Positions 1 through 8,566 of a stretch of 64,000 nt of DNA are shown here, in pieces (the stretch's first letter is position 1; each line of letters opens with the position of its first letter). Origin of the DNA: JBEKIK01 sp963838495 (GTDB lineage Bacteria; Planctomycetota; Planctomycetia; Pirellulales; Thermoguttaceae); contig CAWIRC010000001.1 of NCBI GenBank assembly GCA_963838495.1, positions 2,914,001 through 2,978,000 on the forward strand, written 5' to 3'. The translations under genes were made by a program, and so were the position numbers. The notes under the pieces were generated by a model. That model was not told where the DNA came from and did not search any database. It saw nothing but the letters and a program-made list of their open reading frames with translations.

Positions 1-102
1 AAGGGCCACGACCGTGAGCCGGATGACTTCGCCCTTGCCCAGCACCACCTGGGCAATGTTGTTTTGAAGCCTGGCGATGAGATTCTCGTTTTGTACGTTC
101 AT
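1..102 (-). CDS. MoxR-family AAA ATPase, N-terminal fragment
   Basis: Only the first 34 codons are in the window; the gene runs off the left edge. The translation from the ATG at 102 contains the stretch VVLGKGEVIRLTVVAL, typical of the region just ahead of the Walker A motif in MoxR AAA+ ATPases. These act as chaperone-like ATPases, usually next to DUF58 and von Willebrand A proteins. The gene is divergent from the NAD-salvage gene at 379. The family call rests on a short segment only. Confidence 0.7.
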   Translation of the reverse strand, partial: MNVQNENLIARLQNNIAQVVLGKGEVIRLTVVAL

Positions 103-378
103 CGATGAGTTTTCAGTTATCGGTCGTCGGTTTTCAGTTAATCGTATTGATGAGGGAACAGCAGAGATAAAATCGTCCAATTTATGCTCGTTCAATTTGC
201 AATTTGAAATTTGCAATTGCCAATTTGCAATAAAAACTCGTATAAAAACGATAATAGCCTTAAGCAAAAGCCTCCATTCTTTTTATACTACAAAACCTAC
301 TCCGCCGATAGGGGGCCATCGACTTGACTTCCCCAAAAGCCTACCATTAGAAAGAGAACTTTCCGGAGCCAAATAATC
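103..378. repeat. intergenic AATTTGCAA-type repeat cluster
   Basis: This is the divergent spacer between the MoxR fragment and the pncB gene. Positions about 185-231 are built from variants of AATTTGCAATTTGAAATTTG. The same vocabulary recurs at 27062-27131 and 46409-46527. No convincing promoter hexamers with normal spacing were seen. A CGGAG motif at 363-368 can serve as ribosome binding site for the gene starting at 379. Confidence 0.6.
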
Positions 379-1851
379 ATGAATACCCTGGCCGAACTTT
401 ATAAGCCCTCGCTGGGACTGCTCGCCGATCTGTATCAAATGACCATGGCCTACGGCTATTGGAAAACCGAAAAGAAGGATTTGGAAGCGGCATTTCACCT
501 TTTCTTCCGTCAGAATCCGTTTCACGGCGGATTTACAATCGCGGCCGGCCTGGCCACTGCCGTCGAATACCTGGCAAACCTGCACTACGACCAGGCGGAA
601 CTGGACTCGCTTTCCACGCTCCGGGGCAACGACGCGCGGCCGCTTTTCGATCAGGCGTTTCTCGATTATCTCAGCCGCATGCAATTGCTTTGCGACGTGG
701 ACGCCGTGCCCGAAGGCACCGCCGTGTTTCCCAACGAGCCACTTTTACGCATCAAAGGCCCGTTGGTCCAGGCGCAACTGCTGGAATCGGCGATGCTGAA
801 CATCATCAACTTTCAGACGCTGGTGGCCACCAAGGCCGCCCGCGTGGTGATGGCCGCCGACGGAGACCAGGTCATAGAGTTCGGGCTGCGCCGGGCGCAG
901 GGCATCGACGGGGCCCTCTCGGCCGCACGCGCGGCATACATCGGCGGGTGCCAGGCGACCTCGAACATCCTTGCCGGGCGGATCTACGGCATCCCGGTAA
1001 AAGGGACCATGGCACACAGTTGGGTAATGTGCTTCGAGGACGAACTGGAGGCCTTCCGAGCATACGCCCAGGCCATGCCCAACAACTGCATCTTCCTCGT
1101 CGATACATTCGACACATTGCAGGGTGTTCGCAACGCGGCCACGATTGGGCAGGAGCTGCGCCAAAAAGGGCATGAAATGATAGGCATCCGGCTCGACTCC
1201 GGCGACCTGGCCTGGCTCAGCATCGAGGCACGCGAAATCCTCGACGACGCCGGTTTTCCCAACGCCGCCATACTCGCCTCGAACGACCTGGACGAAAACA
1301 TCATCGTCAGCCTGAAAGAGCAGGGGGCCAAAATCGACGCCTGGGGCGTGGGCACCAGGCTCGTGACCGGGCACGACGACCCGGCCTTAGGCGGCGTGTA
1401 TAAACTCGCGGCCATCCGCCGGCCCGGCGGCGCCTGGGAACCGAAAATAAAACTCTCCGAACAGGCGGCAAAAATTTCCAACCCCGGCGTCTTGCAGGTC
1501 CGCCGCTACCGCCGCGACGGCGAATTCGCAGGCGACGTGATTTTCGATGAGGACCATCCCATTCAAGGCGACTGCACAATGGTCGATCCCTTCGACGTAA
1601 CGCGCCGCAAGGTCATGCCCAAGGACGCCGCCTGCGAAGACCTTTTAACGCCGATTTTCCGGCGCGGGCAAAAGGTCTATCAATCTCCGGCATTGGAAAC
1701 CACTCGCCGGCGAACCGGCGAGCAACTCGCCTCATTCCACGCCGGCGTCAAACGCTTCGTCAACCCGCACCAATACCCCGTGGGCCTGGAATCGGGCCTA
1801 AACGAACGCAAACAAAAGTTAATTCTCCACGCCCGCGGGTTCGATCAATGA
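379..1851 (+). CDS. pncB: nicotinate phosphoribosyltransferase
   Basis: This 490-residue protein matches full-length bacterial nicotinate phosphoribosyltransferases. These condense nicotinate with PRPP to nicotinate mononucleotide in the cytosolic Preiss-Handler NAD salvage pathway, with ATP hydrolysis. Visible family features are the N-terminal LLADLYQMTMAYGYW segment, FRQNPFHGGF, the histidine-bearing AHSWVMCF motif around residue 213, LVDTFDTL around residue 241, GIRLDSGDL and WGVGTRLVTG. The ATG at 379 has CGGAG about 10 bases upstream. No partner gene is adjacent, and the downstream gap is filled by repeats, so it is probably monocistronic. Confidence 0.95.
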   Translation: MNTLAELYKPSLGLLADLYQMTMAYGYWKTEKKDLEAAFHLFFRQNPFHGGFTIAAGLATAVEYLANLHYDQAELDSLSTLRGNDARPLFDQAFLDYLSRMQLLCDVDAVPEGTAVFPNEPLLRIKGPLVQAQLLESAMLNIINFQTLVATKAARVVMAADGDQVIEFGLRRAQGIDGALSAARAAYIGGCQATSNILAGRIYGIPVKGTMAHSWVMCFEDELEAFRAYAQAMPNNCIFLVDTFDTLQGVRNAATIGQELRQKGHEMIGIRLDSGDLAWLSIEAREILDDAGFPNAAILASNDLDENIIVSLKEQGAKIDAWGVGTRLVTGHDDPALGGVYKLAAIRRPGGAWEPKIKLSEQAAKISNPGVLQVRRYRRDGEFAGDVIFDEDHPIQGDCTMVDPFDVTRRKVMPKDAACEDLLTPIFRRGQKVYQSPALETTRRRTGEQLASFHAGVKRFVNPHQYPVGLESGLNERKQKLILHARGFDQ

Positions 1852-1865
1852 GTTCGAATTCTACA

Positions 1866-1965
1866 GCAGGTCAGGCTATGCCTGACGACAAGAAACGCGA
1901 ATCAGACCACGCCTGACGACCCGAGACAATTATGCGTCAGGCAAAGCCTGACCTACGGCTGACTA
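1866..1965. repeat. GTCAGGC-GCCTGAC palindromic repeats
   Basis: Short palindromes of the form TCAGGC(n)GCCTGA occur at 1871-1885 and 1936-1952, with a half-copy between them. The same unit recurs at 32601-32617, 32636-32652 and 34859-34875. It occupies the gap between pncB and the convergent secretin-like gene and could act as a bidirectional hairpin. Confidence 0.75.
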
Positions 1966-1998
1966 TTCATTAACCTCCAGAGTAACGTTGCCCAATCG

Positions 1999-2761
1999 CT
2001 ATTGTGATGTTGCATCCAGCCTGAGACGCAACAGTAGAGAACCGACGCCTTCCGTAGAGAATAAGATGCCGTAATCCAGATTGGGCTTCATGGCTATAGT
2101 GAAAATCCTCTGATCGACTCTCAGCACCGGCTCACCCACGTCCAAGGCGACTCCCTCGATAGGTTTGCGCTTTTCGACAAGGCCGGTTTCAATGGAAAAG
2201 TTGCGCAAGACTATGGTATCGACATTTCCTTTCCCCTTCTCGACACGGGCTGTCACTTTCAGGCCGGTAGGTTGATTGACCTGATCCAGTTCAAACAGGC
2301 CGTCCGGGCTTGCGGAAGTACTGTATGGGAACGTCTGACCCGACTTGGATGCAAAAAGTGTTAGGCATGACCAGTAGAATTCGCGGCGCGGCTATTTGTT
2401 CAACGCGGCTGCCGCTGGGGGGTTCGTTTTTCCCGTCCCATTTCCACCCGTTTTGATCGGCTTGCAGCCTCACCCCGGCAATGGCGAGCTTGGCCAGCGT
2501 AAAAAAACTAAACGGATCTCGTTTAGCGGCAAGTTTATTGTCGTCGATGCCAGTCCATAGGTTCTCCGTAAGAGACATATCTCCTGATACGTCTCCTTGA
2601 ATTCTGTAAAGCCAGAACCTGATTCCGACGGCATTCGGCCCGCTGGGAATATCGGCTGGCGGAGCAGGATCTGCGGGGCGCGGTTCCACGTCTTGGGCGG
2701 TTACGGCAACAACCGCTGATAGAACAGCCAGACAAAAAATGATTGGGAGAACGCGTTTCAT
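1999..2761 (-). CDS. secretin-domain-like exported protein (frame-disrupted)
   Basis: The protein begins with a signal peptide (MKRVLPIIFCLAVLSAVVAVTAQ). A segment reading IAAPRILLVMPNTFCIQVGS follows, which resembles the secretin-type I-x-x-P-R...QVG motif used in planctomycete sigma-linked proteins. The reading frame breaks near 2328. Removing one C from a CCC run there joins QVGSDVPYSTSASPDGLFEL and continues to a stop at 1999, giving about 253 residues. The ATG at 2761 overlaps the upstream stop (ATGA), making it the third gene of a sigma/anti-sigma operon. The domain is far too short to be a pore-forming secretin, so a periplasmic sensor or regulatory role is inference. I treat the break as a likely consensus error. 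Confidence 0.55.
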
Positions 2762-3132
2762 GTCCCTATTCCTTTCACAGTTTGGGAAGTTACTTTTAAT
2801 TGGCCGGGAAAGACGTCGCCGGGAACGCGGGTGAAATCAAAAGGATCGCCCGTCGATGGATCGTGGTAGATTACCTGGACCGCGGCGGGCGAGACCGGGC
2901 CGTAAGGACCGCCGGGAGGAATCTCCCGAACGGCAAGACCAGCCGCGAATCCGATAAGCCCCGCGGCCAAGGACGCCGCTACGGCGGCCCGGAGCGATAT
3001 CCGCCTGGAGGATTGGCATATCTTGGTCGGAGCTTGCCCAGTCCTAGCGGCAAGAATGCGTTCGTCCAATTCCCGCGACGGCTGCCGCAGCCGCAGGCTT
3101 CTGAGTTTAGATTCGAAGTCTTCCCTATTCAT
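2758..3132 (-). CDS. single-pass anti-sigma-factor-like membrane protein
   Basis: This 124-residue protein has a charged cytosolic N-terminus (residues 1-45), one hydrophobic segment (about 47-68, AAVAASLAAGLIGFAAGLAV) and a short Pro/Gly-rich external tail. It starts on an ATGA overlap with the ECF sigma gene and ends on another ATGA overlap with the secretin-like gene. That coupling and topology are what is expected of an anti-sigma regulator binding the sigma factor at the membrane. No zinc-binding anti-sigma motif (HxxxCxxC) is visible, so the assignment rests on context and topology. Confidence 0.6.
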   Translation of the reverse strand: MNREDFESKLRSLRLRQPSRELDERILAARTGQAPTKICQSSRRISLRAAVAASLAAGLIGFAAGLAVREIPPGGPYGPVSPAAVQVIYHDPSTGDPFDFTRVPGDVFPGQLKVTSQTVKGIGT

Positions 3133-3614
3133 TTCTGCAACTCCGCGCGTAATTTTTTAAGTCCTCTTTGATACCAGGCCGTAATCGTTCCCAGCGGCGC
3201 TTCGCGGATTTCGGCGATTTCACGGAAGGTCAAGTCGCCATACAAGTGCTGGACGATTGTTTCACACTCATCTTCGGAAAGGGCCGTCAAAGCCTCCGCC
3301 ACCTGCCGCTGGAATTCCGCCGCCGTTGCAGTGTCGCAGGGATCAGGCCGCGGATCGAAGATGAATTCGGGATTCGCTTGGGGCAAGGCCAGATTGTTTC
3401 GGGCCTGATCCAAGGCCGCATTGCGGACCGTGCGGAATACATAGGCCTTCAGGTCCTTGGGGCTGACGCCGAATCGAAAGAGCCGGCAAAAGGCCTCCTG
3501 TACGGCGTCTTCCGCCCGATCCGGACACCTTGTGATCGCCAAGGCGCATGTGAATAATTGCCGGCGATACTCGCGGTAAAACTGGTTTAGCTCGCCGTTT
3601 AATGGCTGCACCAC
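3129..3614 (-). CDS. ECF-type RNA polymerase sigma factor
   Basis: This 161-residue sigma-70 family protein has only regions 2 and 4. Region 2 is seen in the RAEDAVQEAFCRLFRFG stretch near residues 32-50. Region 4 is the C-terminal helix-turn-helix around LTFREIAEIREAPLGTITAW near residues 128-150. It would direct core RNA polymerase to a stress or envelope regulon. The start is a GTG at 3614 with GGGAG about 9 bases upstream. Its stop overlaps the start of the anti-sigma-like gene, indicating translational coupling. The exact ECF subgroup cannot be given from the sequence alone. Confidence 0.9.
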   Translation of the reverse strand: MVQPLNGELNQFYREYRRQLFTCALAITRCPDRAEDAVQEAFCRLFRFGVSPKDLKAYVFRTVRNAALDQARNNLALPQANPEFIFDPRPDPCDTATAAEFQRQVAEALTALSEDECETIVQHLYGDLTFREIAEIREAPLGTITAWYQRGLKKLRAELQK

Positions 3615-3776
3615 GCAATTCTCCCGAACGTTCGATCCTTCCTGAATTTTTTGTCCGCCCCGTATACTTTATTGACCGGCCAAGGCGGCATTTTTGTGCA
3701 CGCATCCATCCATTTTTTATCAAAAATTTTATTTTATGCCCAGAACCCGAACCCGAAGGCGGGCCTATCTACTGTC

Positions 3777-5140
3777 TTATTTTATAGATATCCGCCCGTT
3801 ACTTCCCAGATGCCTCAATTCCAGGGCAAGGAGCACGCCGCTGAGCATGGATGAACTCAAATCGGCCGTGGGCAGCGCCGCCCAGACGCCGTTTAGGCCC
3901 ATGAAATGGGGCAGGATCAAGGCCGCGGGGATCAAGAACAGGATTTGCCGGGAAAGGCTCACCAGCATCGACTCGCGCGGTTTTCCCACCGCGATAAAAT
4001 ATCCGGTGCTTACGACTTGAAATCCGACCAGGGGCATCATGAGCACGCAAATCCGCATGGCATGCACGGTCAACACCTGCAAGGGCACGTCGCCGGGATT
4101 GAAAAGCCGGACTACGAGGGCGGGCCGAACATCATGATCATAAAGCCCAAGACGGCGATGGCCGAGGCAACCACGATCGCGGTTTTCAGGGCCTTTTTGA
4201 CGCGGCCGAACTCACCCGCGCCGTAGTTGTAGCCCATAATGGGCTGCGCCCCCTGATTGATGCCGAACATGGGCATAAAAAACATCATCACCACGGCCCA
4301 GATGATGCCCCAGGCCGCGATCGCCTCGTCGCCGCCGTAGCGGTCCAGTTGGCGGTTCAAAACGCTTTGCATCACCGCGGCGGATATTTGAATGGCAAAG
4401 GGCGAGGAGCCGATGGCCATGATCTGGAAACAGATCGATTTTTTCAGGCGCAAGTTTTCCCAACGGATCTTCAAAAGACTGCCGCCGCGGAGAAAATAGG
4501 CGAGCACCCAAACTGCGGAAACCCCTTGCGAGAACACGGTGGCCAGCCCGGCCCCGCGCATGCCCCAGCCAAAACCGAAAATGAAGATCGGGGCCAGAAT
4601 TACATTCAGCAATACTCCGATAAGCAGAGTGAACATGGCGATTCGGGGATTTCCCTCGCCGCGTATGGGGGCGTTCAGCCCGTAACCAAACATCTGACAA
4701 ACCGTGCCCAGGGCGATGATCTGCATATAGTCGTGGGCGTAGGGCAGAACGATCTGGCTGGCGCCGAATAGAATCAGCAGGCGATCCAAGAGCGACAATC
4801 CCACGGCGGTAACCCCAATCGATGCCGCGATCAGAAGCACGGCGGCGTTGCCCAAAACCAGTTCGGCCTCGGCCTTTTTTTGTTCGCCCAAGCGGATGGA
4901 TATTAGCGCGGCCGCTCCAAGCCCGATCAACAGCGCAAAGGCCATGATGATGAGCATGAAGGGAAAACAAACCGTGATGCCGGCAATTCCCTCGGATTCC
5001 AGGGCCCAGCCGATGAAAATCCGATCGACCACGTAATACAAGGCCTGGGCCATCAGCCCGACGATGGCCGGGATGGAAAACGTTGCCAGCAAGCGGGTGA
5101 TGCTCCCCTGGCCCAATCTTTGCGATCGATCGATGGACAT
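3777..5140 (-). CDS. MATE-family multidrug/Na+ exporter (frame-disrupted)
   Basis: This is a polytopic inner-membrane protein of about 450 residues with MATE hallmarks: GQGSITRLLATFSIPAIVGL at the start, the VDRIFIGWALESEGIAGIT loop, and the second-half motif INQGAQPIMGYNYGAG. It would expel cationic drugs or metabolites using an ion gradient. The frame breaks at about 4127. Adding one C to a CCC run restores FGPALVVRLFNPGDVPLQVL and the reading continues to the stop at 3777, with the conserved GFQVVSTGYFIAVGKPRESM segment. I chose the ATG at 5140 (MSIDRSQRLG) because the family motif follows closely. Both halves look intact, so a sequencing indel is likelier than decay. Confidence 0.8.
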
Positions 5141-5351
5141 CAGTTGCGGATCCGTGGGTGGCCGAGGGAAAACATATATTGTAAGGACTCTTAGCGCAAA
5201 AACAAAGTTCACCGGATTTCACCATTCTTGCCATTTTATCTTTTTCGCAATTCCCCAGCCTGCCTAGATCGTCTGGACAGGAAAACCATGTCCTGTTATT
5301 CTTCCGCTCCCTTTAAAAAAAGCAAAAAGCGAAAAAGAGGAGACAATAGTC

Positions 5352-5597
5352 ATGAATTTTTTCACTTGGATTCGCGATGGAGTGCGTTCGGCGGTGCTTT
5401 TGGGAGTCTCGGACGCGGTGAACGACATCGGCACTCCGGCCCAGGGCGAGGACATCGGCCGCCGCCTTTTGGAACAGGCCCGCAACAGCCCGGCGGCGCT
5501 GACAAACGAAGCCGCCCCATCCCCGGAGCGCCAGGGCCGCAAAAAGCTCGGCCGCTCTCTGGAGCAGATTCAAACCGCCGCGGCCAAGGCGAGCTGA
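5352..5597 (+). CDS. small conserved-looking protein of unknown function
   Basis: This is an 81-residue protein starting MNFFTWIRDGVRSAVLLGVS, followed by an Ala/Glu/Arg-rich helical tail. A GAGGAG-like ribosome binding site lies 9-13 bases before the ATG, which supports real translation. There is no signal peptide and no transmembrane span, though the N-terminal 20 residues could form an amphipathic helix. It stands alone between the MATE gene and a repeat-flanked four-helix-bundle gene. I do not recognise the family. Confidence 0.55.
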   Translation: MNFFTWIRDGVRSAVLLGVSDAVNDIGTPAQGEDIGRRLLEQARNSPAALTNEAAPSPERQGRKKLGRSLEQIQTAAAKAS

Positions 5598-5602
5598 TAA
5601 AA

Positions 5603-5637
5603 ATGATAAGGGATAAGAGATGAGAGATGAGAGATGA
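5603..5637 (+). repeat. GATAAGGGATAAGAGATGAG direct repeat
   Basis: A short run of decamer-like units (GGGATAAGAGATGAGAGATG) immediately follows the four-helix-bundle gene at its 3' end. It is the inverted counterpart of the much longer CATCCCTCAT run at 6070-6205 on the other side of that gene, so the gene is bracketed by inverted copies of the same low-complexity unit. Confidence 0.7.
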
Positions 5638-5640
5638 CTC

Positions 5641-6066
5641 TTACCGCTCGTCTTTCATCGGCCTTGTTGGATCGTGCTCTCTACGCACTGATTCCATGTA
5701 ATTGAAAATTTTCCGGGACAGTACTGCATATTCACTTAATAGGGATCTACACTTATCTTCAACCATCTTTCCTGAGCCGCTCTCAATCAAGAATCTTATA
5801 TGCTCTATCGTTTCTTCAGCACTGCCATATGCTCGCGCAAGGTAATGCAAGTACTCAGGTTTGTATTGCCTTAGTGCATGACCTTCGACAATTTGGGCCG
5901 ACACGCTCTTACTTGCCTTTCGCGCCTGCGATCCTTCCTCGTAAAGCTCATGTTTTGGCAGAGTAAGCGTAAGAGAATGAACCTTAAGCGCCAGTGCATG
6001 TGCAATTCGATATATCTCCAGTTTTTCATGAGGTCTTTTACTTTGCCGATTAATGTCCCTCTCCAT
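5641..6066 (-). CDS. four-helix-bundle protein (S23 / 23S rRNA IVS family)
   Basis: This is a 141-residue helical protein matching the four helix bundle family first described from 23S rRNA intervening sequences. Visible landmarks are HEKLEIYRIAHALALKVHSL (helix 1), LPKHELYEEGSQARKASKSVSAQIVEGHA (helix 2), YLHYLARAYGSAEETIEHIRF (helix 3) and a final helix ending YMESVRRE. The family's biochemical role is not settled; relatives include the Avd accessory protein of diversity-generating retroelements. No reverse transcriptase or rRNA gene is present here. Its AT-richer composition and flanking inverted repeats suggest an accessory insertion. Confidence 0.85.
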   Translation of the reverse strand: MERDINRQSKRPHEKLEIYRIAHALALKVHSLTLTLPKHELYEEGSQARKASKSVSAQIVEGHALRQYKPEYLHYLARAYGSAEETIEHIRFLIESGSGKMVEDKCRSLLSEYAVLSRKIFNYMESVRREHDPTRPMKDER

Positions 6067-6069
6067 CTG

Positions 6070-6205
6070 TCACTTCCTCATCCCTCATCCCTCATCCCTC
6101 ATCCCTCATCTCTCATCTCTCATCCCTCATCCCTCATCTCTCATCCCTCATCCCTCATCTCTCATCTCTCATCTCTCATCCCTCATCCCTCATCCTTCAT
6201 CCTTT
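6070..6205 (+). repeat. tandem (T)CATCCCTCAT / CATCTCTCAT array
   Basis: About 135 bases consist of near-perfect tandem repetition of a 10-base unit, alternating CATCCCTCAT and CATCTCTCAT variants, with no unique spacers. Translated, it gives the peptide pattern SLIPHPSSLISHLSS. The same pattern appears in frame inside the TPR membrane protein at 49158-49197. Confidence 0.9.
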
Positions 6206-6206
6206 G

Positions 6207-6911
6207 CTACAACCTCTCCTCCGCCTCCACAATCAGCGCGTGGGCCGATTTCGCATCCTGCGCCTGGTGCAATCCGTTCAGAAATCCCGGCATTGTCAGC
6301 AGTCGGCTTAAGCGGGCCAGCGTATGCAGATGGCCGCGGTCGTCGGCCGATAGGATCAGGAAAAAGACATCCGTAAGCGGGCAGTCGCTGCCGAACGGTA
6401 TGCCGGTTGAAGTGCAGCCGAGGGCCAAAAACGGTTGGGCCAGTATTTTGGGCATCGGCCGGCGGGGATGCATCAATGCCACGCCGTTTTCCAATGCCGT
6501 GGGATGCATTTCCTCGCGGGATCGAACCGCCTCGGCCATGGCCTTCGAATCCCACAGCCAGCCGGTGCCGGCCGCCAGATCGACCATCCCGTCGATCACG
6601 GCGCTTCGCGTCCTGGCGTACAGGGGGATGGCGATGGCTTCGACCGGCAGAAGTGCGGAAATGCGGATTTCCCCGGCGTTTTCCAGGGGCGCCGATTTCC
6701 GCAACACGCTTTCCACCTGGACCAATTCCTCTTCGTCCGACAGTCCGATGCGGTTTTCGAACCACTGGTGGATGTCGGGCTTGGCGAACTTCCACTCGCC
6801 GCCGATCTTCCGGCCCGGCAATTGACCGCGCTCCGCCAGCTTGACCACCTGCTGAGGCGTCAGGTGCAAGAATTGCGACAGGGATTGAACATCAAAATCA
6901 CTGTAAGGCAT
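6207..6911 (-). CDS. MerR/excisionase-type HTH fused to PTS EIIA (PtsN-like) domain
   Basis: This is a 234-residue two-domain protein. Residues about 1-55 (LSQFLHLTPQQVVKLAERGQ, then LPGRKIGGEWKFAKPDIHQWF) form an excisionase-like winged helix-turn-helix. Residues about 75-234 resemble the fructose/nitrogen-type PTS EIIA domain, with GVALMHPRRPM holding the expected phospho-accepting histidine and FLILSADDRGHLHTLARLSRLL typical of the fold. A direct link between phosphorylation state and DNA binding is plausible but inferred. I took the ATG at 6911 because the HTH follows it at once. No EI or HPr gene is nearby. Confidence 0.8.
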   Translation of the reverse strand: MPYSDFDVQSLSQFLHLTPQQVVKLAERGQLPGRKIGGEWKFAKPDIHQWFENRIGLSDEEELVQVESVLRKSAPLENAGEIRISALLPVEAIAIPLYARTRSAVIDGMVDLAAGTGWLWDSKAMAEAVRSREEMHPTALENGVALMHPRRPMPKILAQPFLALGCTSTGIPFGSDCPLTDVFFLILSADDRGHLHTLARLSRLLTMPGFLNGLHQAQDAKSAHALIVEAEERL

Positions 6912-7159
6912 GGTTTTGAAAAGAATGAGGACAGGCGTCTGGTTTGATTTCCCGGTTTGTCGCGGGAACATAAAATGCGGCCGGGGCCAGTCCCCACGCT
7001 TTACAATCTTCGCCTAAAATACCGATCTTGTCCAGTCCAAATGACGGGGCGAGAGAATTTCCGCCTTGACATAAAGCCAAAAATCGAGACAATCCCGCCC
7101 TTGAACACGGCAGGACGCCGTTTCTGCAAATTAGAGTGCTTATCATTAGAGATTATTTG

Positions 7160-7220
7160 TAGGGTGCGTGAAACGCACCCTAAGAAGCAGAATAAAGCGG
7201 TGCGTTTCACGCACCCTACC
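7160..7220. repeat. paired GGGTGCGTGAAACGCACCC palindromes
   Basis: Two oppositely oriented copies (7160-7181 and 7199-7220) of an 18-22 base palindrome are separated by about 17 bases. The whole segment can fold as two small hairpins or one long one. A divergent version of the same arrangement lies at 58208-58318. It sits just upstream of the Mur-ligase-like gene. Confidence 0.75.
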
Positions 7221-7243
7221 ACTTGGCATGGAGGCCTTGAGTA

Positions 7244-8425
7244 ATGCAAGTCTGTCCCGATTTGGGACATCTCGAAAGCCTGCGAAACCTGAGCGATCGG
7301 CTCAGAGTCGTCGGCGTGACCGGCAGAAACGGAAAGACAACCACAAGTTGCCTGATTGCCGGGATCCTGGCCCATGCGGGGAATAAAGTCGGCTTGCTCA
7401 GCCGCCTGGGATATTTCGACGGCGAAGACGTCGAGTACGCAGCCGAGCCCACTCCCGAACCGGATCGATTGGCGGCACTTTTGGCTCGGATGCTGCAAAA
7501 CGGCTGTACTTACGCGGTGATGGACGTATCCAATCGCGGATTGGAACAATCGCTAGCGGCCGGCTTGCACTACGACGCCGCCTGCGTGACCAACTTCGCG
7601 GAAAAAAACGGTTTGACTTTGTTCGATCATCTTCGCGGCGAGGGCCTGGCGGTCCTCAACGCCGACGATCCGGCCTCGGCCGGATACCTGCGGCGGATCG
7701 ACGGTCCGGCCCTGACGGTGGGCATAAATTCGCCGGCCGAAATCATGGGCACGCCCATCGAACAATTCCCCAGCGAACAAACTTTTCTGATCACCGCCGG
7801 CAGCGATACCATGCCGGTGCGAACGCAGATGATCGGCAGGCACCATATTTACAACTGCCTCAGTGCCGCCGCGGTTGGGCTGGCTTACGGGGTGGAATTG
7901 CCGCGGATCGTCCGCACGTTGGAGGCGGCAAAGCACGTGCCCGGCCGGTTGGAGCGGATCGAGTGCGGCCAGCCGTTCAGCGTTTTTGTGGACTTCGCCC
8001 GCACGCCCGACGCCTTGGCCGGATGCCTGCAAACCCTCCGCGCCGTGACCCGAGGCCGGTTGATATGCGTGTTCGGCGTCGAAAGCGAGGACGACGAGCC
8101 CAAGCATCCGCTTTTGGGCCGGGTGTTGGAACAGGGCGCCGACGCGGCCATTGTTACAAGCGCCGATCCATTGGACGAAGACCCGACAGCGGTCATCCAG
8201 GACCTGCTCAGCGGTTTTAAGCGCCCGGATCGCGCGGAGATCATTCCCCAGCGCCGCGCGGCAATTCATCGCGCATTGTCATTGGCCCAAACGGGCGACT
8301 GCGTGCTGATTGCCGGCAAGGGATACGAGACATTGCATATTGAGGACGTGGAAAACTTATCGCCGGACGATCGCCAAATTGCCAGTGATTGGCTGTACGA
8401 AGTGCGGCCGTTTGCCAAAGGATGA
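7244..8425 (+). CDS. MurE-like Mur ligase paralogue lacking domain 1
   Basis: This is a 393-residue ATP-dependent Mur-family ligase. Domain 2 begins almost at the N-terminus with the P-loop GVTGRNGKTTT near residue 25. Domain 3 follows from about residue 230 with DFARTPDALAGCL and AGKGYETLH. Compared with MurE it lacks the N-terminal UDP-binding domain. It has GRNGKTTT instead of GTNGKTT, DFARTPD where MurE has DYAHTPD, and SADPLDEDP where MurE carries the DNPR substrate motif. The DHLDYHG segment is also absent. It is therefore probably not the UDP-MurNAc-tripeptide synthase but a paralogue adding an amino acid to another acceptor. GGAGG lies about 11 bases before the ATG. Confidence 0.75.
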   Translation: MQVCPDLGHLESLRNLSDRLRVVGVTGRNGKTTTSCLIAGILAHAGNKVGLLSRLGYFDGEDVEYAAEPTPEPDRLAALLARMLQNGCTYAVMDVSNRGLEQSLAAGLHYDAACVTNFAEKNGLTLFDHLRGEGLAVLNADDPASAGYLRRIDGPALTVGINSPAEIMGTPIEQFPSEQTFLITAGSDTMPVRTQMIGRHHIYNCLSAAAVGLAYGVELPRIVRTLEAAKHVPGRLERIECGQPFSVFVDFARTPDALAGCLQTLRAVTRGRLICVFGVESEDDEPKHPLLGRVLEQGADAAIVTSADPLDEDPTAVIQDLLSGFKRPDRAEIIPQRRAAIHRALSLAQTGDCVLIAGKGYETLHIEDVENLSPDDRQIASDWLYEVRPFAKG

Positions 8426-8429
8426 GGGA

Positions 8430-8548
8430 TGAACAGCAATCAGCTTTCAGCAATCAGCTATTAGGCACAACAATTTTCCTACTGATGGCTGATAGCTGAC
8501 CTCTGATTGCTGAAACTGAAAAACTGAAAATTGATAACTGAAAACTTA
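8430..8548. repeat. CAGCAATCAGC / GCTGATTGCTG inverted repeat cluster
   Basis: The left arm (8433-8459) repeats CAGCAATCAGC and CAGCTTTCAGC. The right arm (8481-8548) carries the reverse complements (GATGGCTGATAGCTGA, TGATTGCTGAAACTGA). A sister cluster with the same vocabulary is at 30531-30609. The arrangement can form an imperfect long hairpin downstream of the Mur-ligase gene. Confidence 0.7.
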
Positions 8549-8566
8549 TAAACGAAGCCAATGATT

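Noticed and set aside
6070..6205. Possible CRISPR array
   Set aside because: The units are 10 bases with no unique spacers, and no cas gene is nearby. It is a simple tandem repeat.
5878..6825. Long plus-strand open frame of about 315 codons
   Set aside because: It crosses the CATCCCTCAT array and lies antisense to the four-helix-bundle and HTH-EIIA genes. Its translation is low-complexity PHPSSLI repeats plus antisense sequence.
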